A DNA stretch of 64,000 nt from Hallella seregens ATCC 51272 (GTDB taxonomy: Bacteria; Bacteroidota; Bacteroidia; Bacteroidales; Bacteroidaceae): NCBI RefSeq assembly GCF_000518545.1, contig NZ_JADU01000018.1, positions 1 to 64,000 of the forward strand, given 5' to 3'. The notes under the pieces are model-generated. The model made no database searches. It was not told where the DNA came from and saw only the letters and a program-made list of their open reading frames with translations. Made by a program: the position numbers and the translations under genes. Positions 1 through 7,300 of this stretch are shown here, piece after piece (position 1 is the stretch's first letter; each line of letters opens with the position of its first letter).

Positions 1-88
1 TTGTCGCGTCTCACGTAGGCGCGTGGATTGAAACAGTTGCGGGTGTTATGGACATCCTGACGGCCGAAGAGTCGCGTCTCACGTAGGC
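1..88 (+). CRISPR. Trailer end of a type I-C-like CRISPR array
   Basis: A 32-base repeat at 3-34 starts GTCGCGTCTCACGTAGG and ends GTGGATTGAAAC, the pattern of type I-C repeats. A 36-base spacer follows at 35-70. A second repeat starts at 71, matches for 18 bases (71-88) and then diverges, as the degenerate last repeat of an array usually does. With this orientation the leader and any cas genes would lie to the left, outside the window. No cas gene is visible here. One full repeat, one spacer and one partial repeat are seen; the type call rests on repeat sequence only. Confidence 0.85.
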
Positions 89-417
89 TAAATTCCAGTA
101 AAGAAAGGATTGTACAGGCCAATTTTTAACCACCAACTTATATCATTCAGTGATGAGTTCTTTCGTGCAATATACTGCCAGCAGGGAATCCAGCAATTTC
201 TTTCAATGGAGCCGTTACCCCACCTTCCATCAAAAAGCCGATTTAAAAATTTGTGTTGATAACGAATTTCGTAACTTGCCGCGACAATGTTTTTGTCGTT
301 GTCCTGCCTCTTTGTCCTTTCTTTTGATCATGTGTCTTGGCGACAAGGGTGGTTTTTTCGCCATGACTTCCCAATCTCCGTTTGGGATTTTGGTTTCCAA
401 CGCTGCCTGTGGGGGAG
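89..417. other. Gap without a recognisable gene
   Basis: This 329-base gap lies between the CRISPR trailer and the small minus-strand gene that starts at 543. Open frames exist on both strands but their translations look like no protein family and show no start context. A small hairpin (CGACAA against TTGTCG) sits near 281-297. I see no promoter or RNA gene here. Confidence 0.5.
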
Positions 418-543
418 CTAATCTTGGCTTTCCGGCTTGTTGGGCTTGCGCTTCACACGTGGTGCGTGCCGCTTGTTTTTGAGCCATGCAGCCTTGCGCG
501 CCTCATAATCCTGCCGGTGGCGTTCCAGAAAGTTGTCGGCCAT
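418..543 (-). CDS. Small basic conserved-looking protein, 41 aa
   Basis: ATG at 543 to TAG at 418 encodes 41 residues beginning MADNFLERHRQDYEARKAAW. The protein is strongly basic, mostly helical in appearance, with no signal peptide, membrane segment or cysteine. It starts three bases after the stop codon of the DUF4270 gene, so it is almost surely translated from the same mRNA as glycogen synthase and DUF4270. Short basic proteins of this style occur in other Bacteroidetes genomes, as I recall, without an established role. The charge would suit binding of nucleic acid or the ribosome, but that is inference only. Confidence 0.6.
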   Translation of the reverse strand: MADNFLERHRQDYEARKAAWLKNKRHAPRVKRKPNKPESQD

Positions 544-546
544 GGC

Positions 547-2079
547 TTACTTGAACTTGCTGTAAATGACGCTGATCTTGATGGGGCTGTTGGCGGCTGT
601 ACCCTTGACGAGGCGCGTGCTGGTGAGCGACATGTCGTTGGTGACCTTGGTGACCTTGGACGTTGTGGTGCCTGAACTGGACGATGCCTTGGTTGTGGTC
701 AGCGTTACGGGCACGAGCACTACCTTGTTCCAGTCGGCCGACTTGCTGCCATTCTGATAGCTGTGGTACATGGTGGAAATCATGCCGGAGATGTTGTTGA
801 ACGTGTAGCTGTTGTTGTAGGACGGGGCGGTTCTGCTCTTCTTGTAGCTCCATGTGGCCACGTAAGAGTTCTTGTTGTTGTAGAGTTCGCCGTTCTCGAA
901 GAAAGAATAAAGCGAATCCTTGGGAATCATGAGTATTGTCTGGGGCACGTCGAAAGCATAGTTGCTTGTCGTGGTGTTGTTGATGCGCTGCAGAGTCACC
1001 TTGGCAGAGGTGACGGTGTCTTTCTCATGGCCTTTCATGATCTCGGCCACGGGGAGCGTCATTTCGGTGAAGAGTCCGGCGGGTGTCTTCAGGTAGGTGC
1101 AGCTCTTGTCGGCCGCCAACTGGGATATGGTCTGCCGGTCGTTGGTGATAGTGGTGGTCTGCAGCACTTCTTCCGTGCCCCAGAACACGGTGATGCCATC
1201 GTATATGGTGTCGCGGTATTGTTTTACGGCCTTGCCGCCCACCGAGTCGGTGTAGGCCACCTGCCCCTTGTACTTGAAGTAGATGTTGAGCTGAGAGTTG
1301 TTGATATAGGCCATATTGCCCAACCCGCTGCGCTGCTTGAAGAAAAATCCCGGCACCACGTTATTGCGGAAAGTATAGGCATTCTTGAAGTAGGACGGGT
1401 GATCGTAATAGCTCTGCATGACGTAGGAGCCGTAGTTATTGTATTGACGGCCGTTCTTGTCAGTGTAGGCTTCGTTGAGTTTGATGTTGATGTAGGGGGT
1501 GTAGCCCACCGTGTCGCGTTTGTTCTTGGCCACGTTGTAGTCCACAAGATTGTACACCTTATCCTTGTGCAAGCCGTCCTTGCGCACGTAGCCATTGGTC
1601 ATGGGGTCGAAGTTGCTGTAATAGTTGCGGTCTTCGTTCATGGCCTTGTCCATTTCGTAGGCCGTGATTTTCATGGTCTGCGTGGTGTCACCGTAGGACT
1701 TGGAATAGAAAAGGCGTATTTCGCAGGAGTCGACCTTGATGGTGCCCTTGCTTCCGAACACGCGGTTGCCCTGCGCATCGTAGGTGACAAGACTATCCAA
1801 CGGGGGAAACTCATAGTTTTCCAGGCTGTTGAACTGGGCCATGAAGTCGCCGGTAATGTAGGCTCCGGTTTCCGGATCCCTCACTTTGCCCAGATAGCCT
1901 GTGGCGTTGCGGGAGAGCACAGAGTCGGCTACGATGGAGCGGGTTGCCACGTCGAATGTGTCGGTCTCGATGGATATGCCGTCGCTGGCCAGTGAGGAAC
2001 CGATGCTCTCGGTCGTATCGTCGCAGGCCGTCATGGCAAGTGCGACGAGGGCTAATCCTGCAAAGTATTTTAATTTCAT
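547..2079 (-). CDS. DUF4270 family lipoprotein
   Basis: A 510-residue exported lipoprotein. The N-terminus carries a signal peptide with a lipobox ending at Cys19 (AMTAC), followed by an acidic stretch. The rest is rich in Tyr, Asn, Ser and Thr, as expected of a beta-rich outer-membrane or surface protein, and matches the DUF4270 family of Bacteroidetes. The molecular function of that family is not known to me. It lies 72 bases downstream of glycogen synthase on the same strand, a pairing I recall from other Bacteroidales, and is followed after three bases by the 41-aa gene. A link to the cell envelope or to glucan metabolism is inferred from position only. Confidence 0.85.
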   Translation of the reverse strand: MKLKYFAGLALVALAMTACDDTTESIGSSLASDGISIETDTFDVATRSIVADSVLSRNATGYLGKVRDPETGAYITGDFMAQFNSLENYEFPPLDSLVTYDAQGNRVFGSKGTIKVDSCEIRLFYSKSYGDTTQTMKITAYEMDKAMNEDRNYYSNFDPMTNGYVRKDGLHKDKVYNLVDYNVAKNKRDTVGYTPYINIKLNEAYTDKNGRQYNNYGSYVMQSYYDHPSYFKNAYTFRNNVVPGFFFKQRSGLGNMAYINNSQLNIYFKYKGQVAYTDSVGGKAVKQYRDTIYDGITVFWGTEEVLQTTTITNDRQTISQLAADKSCTYLKTPAGLFTEMTLPVAEIMKGHEKDTVTSAKVTLQRINNTTTSNYAFDVPQTILMIPKDSLYSFFENGELYNNKNSYVATWSYKKSRTAPSYNNSYTFNNISGMISTMYHSYQNGSKSADWNKVVLVPVTLTTTKASSSSGTTTSKVTKVTNDMSLTSTRLVKGTAANSPIKISVIYSKFK

Positions 2080-2151
2080 GTGTCGTTTGTCGTGGGTGAG
2101 GGAAGTGATTCGTGCGTGGAACGGCGTGGCATGGGGTGTTCAAGCCGCCGG

Positions 2152-2964
2152 CTACTCGCCTAAAATCTTTTCGTAGAGTGCTTGGTAGGCAGAGGCATTG
2201 TCTTCGCCGGGGTAGTCGAGTACGGGCAGACCTTTGCCGCGGGCATACTTCAGCAAGTCGGCATTCACATCCTGACTGGCTTCGACAACGGCATCGCTAT
2301 AGTCGATGGCCATCTTGCCCAGTTCCATGAAGTCGAATTTCTCGGCGTAGGGCTTCAGCAACTCGGCCTTGGCATCGCGAAACTCCACGCAACGCTTGAA
2401 GTTGTCGCCAAGGTCGGTCTTGAACTGATGGTGGAAAAGTGAGGTCACCACCTTGGTATTGGCGAACGAAGGATCCTCATGGTAGGCGGTTTTGATGTAC
2501 AGGGGGACGACGGCAGCCATCCATCCCTGGCACTGCACCACGTCGGGAGTCCAGCGCAGCTTCTTCACCGTTTCGAGCACGCCGCGTGCAAAGAAGATGG
2601 CACGCTCGCCATTGTCGGGATATTCAGCACCGGTCTCGTCTTCGGTCATGGCCTGACGATGCAGGAAATAGTCTTCGTTGTCGATGAAATAAACTTGAAG
2701 GCGCGACACGGGAATGCTTGCCACCTTGATGATGAGCGGGTGGTCGGTGTCGTCAATAATCAGGTTCATGCCCGAGAGACGGATGACTTCGTGCAACTGT
2801 CCGCGGCGTTCGTTGATGGCCCCCCACTTGGGCATGAAAGTGCGAATCTCGAATCCGCCGTCCTGTATCTTTTGGGGCAGGTTACATCCCATCAAGGACA
2901 TTTCTGTCTCGGGCACATAGGGAGCAATCTCCTGATTGATGAATAAAACCTTCTTTTTGACCAT
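2152..2964 (-). CDS. glgA: Glycogen/starch synthase, short Bacteroidetes form
   Basis: A 270-residue protein matching the catalytic N-terminal (GT5) domain of glycogen synthase, which elongates alpha-1,4-glucan from an ADP- or UDP-glucose donor. It starts MVKKKVLFINQEIAPYVPET, the usual opening beta strand and loop of the first Rossmann domain, and contains the DVVQCQGWMAAVVPLY segment that corresponds to the family's D-x-x-x-x-H-D-W region. It lacks the second (GT1-like) Rossmann domain, so it is about half the usual length. Short forms like this are common in Bacteroidales. It heads the operon with DUF4270 and the 41-aa protein, and a -7 element lies at 2997-3004. Whether the short form is a full synthase is uncertain. 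Confidence 0.85.
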   Translation of the reverse strand: MVKKKVLFINQEIAPYVPETEMSLMGCNLPQKIQDGGFEIRTFMPKWGAINERRGQLHEVIRLSGMNLIIDDTDHPLIIKVASIPVSRLQVYFIDNEDYFLHRQAMTEDETGAEYPDNGERAIFFARGVLETVKKLRWTPDVVQCQGWMAAVVPLYIKTAYHEDPSFANTKVVTSLFHHQFKTDLGDNFKRCVEFRDAKAELLKPYAEKFDFMELGKMAIDYSDAVVEASQDVNADLLKYARGKGLPVLDYPGEDNASAYQALYEKILGE

Positions 2965-2996
2965 GATGCACTTATCCTAAGTTAAAGTTATGGGTG

Positions 2997-3004
2997 CAAA
3001 GGTA
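2997..3004 (-). promoter_or_regulatory. Promoter -7 element for glgA operon
   Basis: Minus-strand TACCTTTG fits the Bacteroidetes -7 consensus TAnnTTTG and lies 33 bases before the start codon. No clear TTTG box is seen 19-21 bases upstream. Confidence 0.65.
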
Positions 3005-3016
3005 CGACTTTTCACT

Positions 3017-3064
3017 GAAAAAACGCCCGTTTTTGCATGAATTCACACAAAAACGGGCGTTTTA
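3017..3064 (-). terminator. Rho-independent terminator after the biotin carrier gene
   Basis: Arms AAAAACGCCCGTTTTT and its complement flank a loop of about 14 bases. Read on the minus strand the stem ends in a run of T. It lies about 32 bases past the stop of the biotin-carrier gene and separates that operon from the glgA promoter. Confidence 0.85.
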
Positions 3065-3095
3065 AAACTATTTGACTACTCCGGGGATGGCGGAT

Positions 3096-3527
3096 TTACT
3101 CCACCACGAAGAGGGGTTCGTCTTCCATGACGCTCTGTCCCACCTTGACGCAGACGGCTGTCACCTTGCCGGCTTTCTCGGCTTCGATGTTGTTGGCCAT
3201 CTTCATAGCCTCGAGCACGAGCACGGCATCGCCGGCCTGCACCTCGTCGCCCACGTTGACGTTGATGGCGGTGATGGTGCCGGGCAGCGGGGCTTTCACG
3301 GCGTTGGCGGTGTTGACATTGGCGGCTGCGGCGGGCTCGTCGTTGGATTCCTGCGCCACGGGCTTGCCCAGCACCGGCTTCTTCTTCTCGGGCTCTTCGG
3401 TCTTCTCAAGCCCCACCTCGAACTCCTTGCCGTTGACTTTCACGTTGGCCATGCGGCTCTCCTCGTTGATGTTGCCTATCTCGACCTGATATTCTTTCCC
3501 GTCGATGGTATATTTGAATGCTTTCAT
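3096..3527 (-). CDS. Biotin carboxyl carrier protein of a decarboxylase/carboxylase
   Basis: A 143-residue biotin carrier. Residues 1-45 form a conserved head, 45-75 a Lys/Pro/Ala-rich hinge, and 77-143 the biotinyl domain with the EAMKM motif; Lys109 is the biotinylation site. The start at 3527 was preferred over an in-frame ATG 45 bases upstream because that extension overlaps the 49-aa gene and the protein itself opens MKAFKYTIDGKEYQVEIG, the normal family start. It carries the CO2 group for the carboxytransferase encoded two genes upstream. It resembles the gamma subunit of methylmalonyl-CoA decarboxylase as well as propionyl-CoA carboxylase carriers. Confidence 0.9.
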   Translation of the reverse strand: MKAFKYTIDGKEYQVEIGNINEESRMANVKVNGKEFEVGLEKTEEPEKKKPVLGKPVAQESNDEPAAAANVNTANAVKAPLPGTITAINVNVGDEVQAGDAVLVLEAMKMANNIEAEKAGKVTAVCVKVGQSVMEDEPLFVVE

Positions 3528-3532
3528 CTTGT

Positions 3533-3682
3533 TTATGGTTTTGCGGTGAATGAAAGGAACTTGGCGTCCCACATCGTCTGCTTGGGCTTGATGGTGATGA
3601 TTCCCGGCTCCTTGTCGTGAACGTTATTGCCCTGATACTCGTAAAGGGCCAGGGCTATGGCTGCATATATGTTTTGATCCAT
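3533..3682 (-). CDS. Small protein in the carboxytransferase operon, 49 aa
   Basis: ATG at 3682 to TAA at 3533 encodes 49 residues starting MDQNIYAAIALALYEYQGN and ending FLSFTAKP. It has a short hydrophobic patch (residues 5-14) followed by a charged, Lys-rich tail, but not a full membrane helix. It sits 25 bases after the carboxytransferase stop and 5 bases before the biotin-carrier start, so it is embedded in that operon. By position it corresponds to the OadG-like small subunit of sodium-pumping decarboxylases, although it lacks the long N-terminal membrane helix of OadG. I regard it as a real gene that conventional length cut-offs would miss. Confidence 0.7.
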   Translation of the reverse strand: MDQNIYAAIALALYEYQGNNVHDKEPGIITIKPKQTMWDAKFLSFTAKP

Positions 3683-3707
3683 AATACCAATATTTGTTCA
3701 TCTTTGA

Positions 3708-5273
3708 TTACATCGGCATGCAGCCGTGCTTCTTGGCCGGCAGATTTTGGCGCTTGTGGGCAAGCTGAGCCAGTGCGCGGCAGATGCGGAAGCGGGTGTT
3801 GCGCGGCTCGATCACATCGTCAATGTAGCCGAACTGGGCTGCCTGATAGGGATTGGCAAACTTCTCTGTGTACTCGTCCTCTTTCTCGGCGAGGAATGCT
3901 TTCACGTCGCCGCCCTCTTCTTTCACTTGCTTGGCCTCCTTGCCGCAGAGCACAGCAACGGCACCCGAGGCGCCCATCACGGCAATCTCGGCCGTGGGCC
4001 ATGCAAAGTTCAGGTCGGCACGCAGCTGCTTGCAGCCCATCACGATGTGGCTGCCGCCGTAGCTCTTGCGCAGGTTGATGGTGATCTTGGGCACGGTGGC
4101 CTCACCGTAGGCGTAGAGCAGCTGGGCTCCGTGCAGAATCACGGCGTTGTATTCCTGGCCGGTGCCGGGCAGGAAACCGGGCACATCGACGAGGCTCACA
4201 ATGGGAATGTTGAAAGCGTCGCAGAAGCGCACGAAGCGGGCGCCCTTGCGGCTGGCATTGGTATCGAGCACGCCGGCATAGGCAGAGGGCTGGTTGGCCA
4301 CGATGCCCACGCTCTGGCCGTTGAAGCGGGCGAAGCCGGTGATGATGTTTTTGGCAAACTTGGGCTGCACCTCGAAGAACTCGCCGTTGTCGGTCACGGC
4401 CGTAATCACCTTGTACATGTCGTAGGCCTTGTTGGGGTCGTCGGGCAGGATGTCGTTCAGCAAGTCCTCCTTGCGGTCTATGGGGTCGGTGCATTCCACG
4501 CGCGGGGCCTCCTCGCTGTTGTTGGAGGGGATATAGCTCAGCAGCTTTTTCAGCATGTCCATGGCCTCCTCCTCGGTCTTGGCCGTGAAGCTGGTCACGC
4601 CGCTCTTGCTGGCGTGCACGCTGGCGCCGCCCAGATGCTCGGAGTCGATCTCCTCGCCGGTGACGGTCTTCACCACTTTCGGGCCGGTGAGGAACATGTA
4701 GCTCGTGCCCTCGGTCATGAGGATAAAGTCGGTGAGGGCGGGGGAGTAGACGGCACCACCGGCACACGGGCCCATGATGGCCGAGATCTGCGGGATGACG
4801 CCCGAGGCCAGGATGTTGCGCTCGAAGATTTCGCCATATCCGGCCAGGGCAGAGATGCCCTCCTGGATGCGGGCGCCGCCCGAGTCGTTCATGCAGATGA
4901 CGGGAGCGCCGTTCTGCACGGCCATGTCCATCACCTTGCATATCTTCTGGGCCATGGTCTCCGAGAGCGAACCGCCGTTGACGGTGAAGTCCTGTGCATA
5001 GACGTAGACCAAGCGGCCGTCGACCGTTGCCGAACCGGCCACCACACCGTCGCCGAGGAACTGCTTCTTCTCCATACCGAAGTTGTGGCAGCGGTGGAGC
5101 TTGAACATGTCGTACTCCTCGAAGCTGTCCTTGTCTACAAGCATTTCGATGCGCTCGCGGGCCGTGTATTTGCCGCGGGCATGCTGCTTCTCGATGGCTT
5201 TCTCGCCACCGCCCAGCCGGGCTTGCTCACGCTTGGCAACGAGCTCCTTAATCTTCTCTGTTTGCTTACTCAT
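3708..5273 (-). CDS. mmdA: Acyl-CoA carboxyltransferase (methylmalonyl-CoA decarboxylase alpha / propionyl-CoA carboxylase beta)
   Basis: A 521-residue crotonase-fold carboxyltransferase that moves CO2 between biotin and an acyl-CoA, most likely methylmalonyl-CoA and propionyl-CoA. Visible motifs are the first oxyanion loop (NDSGGARIQEG), the second (GPCAGGAVYSPALTDF) and the C-terminal SYGGSHIVMG region. The length is normal for the family. It leads an operon with the 49-aa protein and the biotin carrier. No biotin carboxylase gene is near, which favours a decarboxylase running in the succinate-to-propionate pathway, but a carboxylase with the other subunits elsewhere cannot be excluded. A -7 element lies at 5321-5328. 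Confidence 0.9.
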   Translation of the reverse strand: MSKQTEKIKELVAKREQARLGGGEKAIEKQHARGKYTARERIEMLVDKDSFEEYDMFKLHRCHNFGMEKKQFLGDGVVAGSATVDGRLVYVYAQDFTVNGGSLSETMAQKICKVMDMAVQNGAPVICMNDSGGARIQEGISALAGYGEIFERNILASGVIPQISAIMGPCAGGAVYSPALTDFILMTEGTSYMFLTGPKVVKTVTGEEIDSEHLGGASVHASKSGVTSFTAKTEEEAMDMLKKLLSYIPSNNSEEAPRVECTDPIDRKEDLLNDILPDDPNKAYDMYKVITAVTDNGEFFEVQPKFAKNIITGFARFNGQSVGIVANQPSAYAGVLDTNASRKGARFVRFCDAFNIPIVSLVDVPGFLPGTGQEYNAVILHGAQLLYAYGEATVPKITINLRKSYGGSHIVMGCKQLRADLNFAWPTAEIAVMGASGAVAVLCGKEAKQVKEEGGDVKAFLAEKEDEYTEKFANPYQAAQFGYIDDVIEPRNTRFRICRALAQLAHKRQNLPAKKHGCMPM

Positions 5274-5320
5274 AAATTTATTGGTTGTTTTTTGTGTTTA
5301 CGCCATTGGCTCTTGGTGCG

Positions 5321-5328
5321 CAAAGTTA
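5321..5328 (-). promoter_or_regulatory. Promoter -7 element for mmdA operon
   Basis: Minus-strand TAACTTTG fits the Bacteroidetes -7 consensus and is followed by the usual GC-containing initiator region. It lies about 48 bases before the mmdA start codon. Confidence 0.65.
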
Positions 5329-5466
5329 CAAACAAAAATCGGAACGTGGAAATTATCCTCTTGAAAATAACGTTCTTAAACTTTCTGCTCCGTGCGGGTG
5401 TTTGGGACGCCTTGACGGGCGTGCGGGGCCGGCATGGAGGACGATTCCTACGTCGATGCCATGCAA

Positions 5467-5592
5467 GGAATGGCTGGGAGCTTTGCGGGGCTCCCGCAAG
5501 CGTCAAATGAATCGCTGGGAGGCTTTCGGAACTTCCCGAAAGCCTCAAATGAATTGCCGGGAGGCTTGCGGGAAGTTCCGAAAGGTTCAAAG
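5467..5592. repeat. Three tandem 42-bp palindromic units
   Basis: Three imperfect copies of a 42-base unit run at 5467-5508, 5509-5550 and 5551-5592 with no gap. Each has a GC-rich imperfect palindrome (for example GCTTTCGG and CCGAAAGC at 5522-5543) and a conserved linker TCAAATGAAT. The array lies between the fumarase stop and the mmdA promoter. Because 42 is a multiple of three, a 14-residue repeat appears in minus-strand translation, but nothing else suggests that it is coding. Confidence 0.85.
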
Positions 5593-5612
5593 GCGCGACC
5601 GCGCGCCCGGTC

Positions 5613-7262
5613 TTAGCAGCCGCAGCCTGTCCAGGGCTTCAGCTCCTTGAAGAAGTCGTGTCCCTTGTCGTCCACGAGGATGAAGGCGGGGAAGTCTTCC
5701 ACCGTAATCTTCCAGATGGCTTCCATGCCGAGCTCGGGATATTCCACGCACTCGATGCTCTTGATGCTCGACTGCGAAAGCACGGCAGCCACGCCGCCGA
5801 TGGTGCCCAGATAGAAACCGCCGTGTTTCTGGCAGGCATCGGTCACCACCTGCGTGCGGTTGCCCTTGGCAATCATCACCAGGCTGCCGCCGTGATCCTG
5901 GAACTCGTCTACGTAGGGGTCCATGCGGTTGGCCGTGGTCGGACCCATCGAGCCGCAGGGATAGCCCTCCGGGGTCTTGGCCGGGCCGGCGTAGAGCACG
6001 GGATAGTCCTTGAAATACTGGGGCAGGTCTTCGCCGGCGTCGAGGCGGGCCTTGAGCTTGGCGTGGGCAATGTCGCGGGCCACGATGATGGTGCCCTTGA
6101 GGCTCACGCGGGTCGAAACGGGATACTTCGTGAGCTCGGCCCGCACGGCATCCATGCCCTTGTCCAGGTCAATCTCTATGCCCTTGGCTCCCTCGCCCGG
6201 CCGGCGCAGCTCTTCGGGGATGAGTTCCGAGGGGTTGGTGTCCATCTTCTCTATCCAGATGCCGTCGCGGTTAATCTTGGCTTTGATGTTGCGGTCGGCC
6301 GAGCAGCTCACGCCCATGCCGATGGGGCAGCTGGCCCCGTGGCGTGGCAGCCGGATGACGCGGATGTCGTGGGCCAGATATTTGCCGCCGAACTGGGCGC
6401 CCAGCCCAATCTTGTGGGCCTCGGCGAGGAGCTTCTGCTCCAGGTCTGTGTCGCGGAAGGCGCGGCCGGTCTCGTCTCCGGTGGTGGGCAGGTTGTCGTA
6501 ATACTTGATGCTGCCGAGCTTCACGGTGAGCAGATTCTTCTCGGCCGATGTGCCGCCGATGACAAAGCAGATGTGGTAGGGTGGGCAGGCGGCCGTGCCG
6601 AGGCTCTTCATCTTTTCCACGAGGAACGGCAGCAGCGTGCCCTCGTTCTGGATGGTGGCCTTGGTCATGGGGTAGAAGTAGGTCTTGTTGGCCGAGCCGC
6701 CGCCCTTGGCCACCATGACAAAGCGGTACTCCTCGCCCTCCGTGGCCTCGATGTCTATCTGGGCGGGCAGGTTGCAGCGGGTGTTCACCTCGTCGTACAT
6801 GTTGAGCGGAGCATTCTGCGAATAGCGCAGGTTTTCCTCCGTGAAAGTGTTGAACACGCCGCGGCTCAGGGCTTCCTCGTCCTCGAAGTCGGTCCACACG
6901 CGCTGCCCTTTCTCGCCGTGGATGATGGCCGTGCCCGTGTCCTGGCAGAAAGGCAGCACGCCCTTGACGGCCGTCTCGGCATTGCGCAGGAACTGCAGGG
7001 CCACGTATTTGTCGTTCTCCGAGGCATCCTTGTCTTTCAGAATGGCGGCCACCTGCTCGTTGTGGGCGCGGCGCAGCATGAACTCACAGTCGTGGAAGGC
7101 CTGCTGGGCCAGCAGCGTGAGGGCTTCCTTGGAGACCTTGAGTATCTCCTTGCCCTCGAACTCGGCCGTACTGACGCCCTCTTTGCTCAGCAGCCGGTAC
7201 TCCGTTTCGTCCTTGCCCGTCTGGAACATGGGCGCATACTTGAAATCTACTTTGTTAGCCAT
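5613..7262 (-). CDS. Fumarate hydratase, class I (4Fe-4S)
   Basis: A 549-residue class I fumarase (EC 4.2.1.2), interconverting fumarate and malate. The N-terminal catalytic domain shows the cluster cysteines in PFCQDTGTA (Cys106), CPPYHIC and [12 protein letters not shown]; the C-terminal fumerase domain has the GPTTANRMD motif. The start [10 protein letters not shown] at 7262 is chosen from family length. The open frame runs much further upstream only because it is also open opposite the M16 gene. It ends in Cys-Gly-Cys. Together with the neighbouring carboxytransferase it fits the fumarate/succinate/propionate branch of Prevotella-type fermentation. Confidence 0.95.
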   Translation of the reverse strand: MANKVDFKYAPMFQTGKDETEYRLLSKEGVSTAEFEGKEILKVSKEALTLLAQQAFHDCEFMLRRAHNEQVAAILKDKDASENDKYVALQFLRNAETAVKGVLPFCQDTGTAIIHGEKGQRVWTDFEDEEALSRGVFNTFTEENLRYSQNAPLNMYDEVNTRCNLPAQIDIEATEGEEYRFVMVAKGGGSANKTYFYPMTKATIQNEGTLLPFLVEKMKSLGTAACPPYHICFVIGGTSAEKNLLTVKLGSIKYYDNLPTTGDETGRAFRDTDLEQKLLAEAHKIGLGAQFGGKYLAHDIRVIRLPRHGASCPIGMGVSCSADRNIKAKINRDGIWIEKMDTNPSELIPEELRRPGEGAKGIEIDLDKGMDAVRAELTKYPVSTRVSLKGTIIVARDIAHAKLKARLDAGEDLPQYFKDYPVLYAGPAKTPEGYPCGSMGPTTANRMDPYVDEFQDHGGSLVMIAKGNRTQVVTDACQKHGGFYLGTIGGVAAVLSQSSIKSIECVEYPELGMEAIWKITVEDFPAFILVDDKGHDFFKELKPWTGCGC

Positions 7263-7300
7263 AATGATAATGCTTTTGATATAATAATAGGTGTTGTTGC

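Noticed and set aside
150..482. Open frame of 110 codons near the CRISPR array
   Set aside because: No family resemblance, no promoter, and it overlaps the better supported 41-aa gene on the other strand.
5270..5590. Minus-strand frame with a 14-residue repeat
   Set aside because: The repeat reflects the 42-bp array; the other palindrome arrays have a 41-bp period, which does not keep frame, so coding is unlikely.
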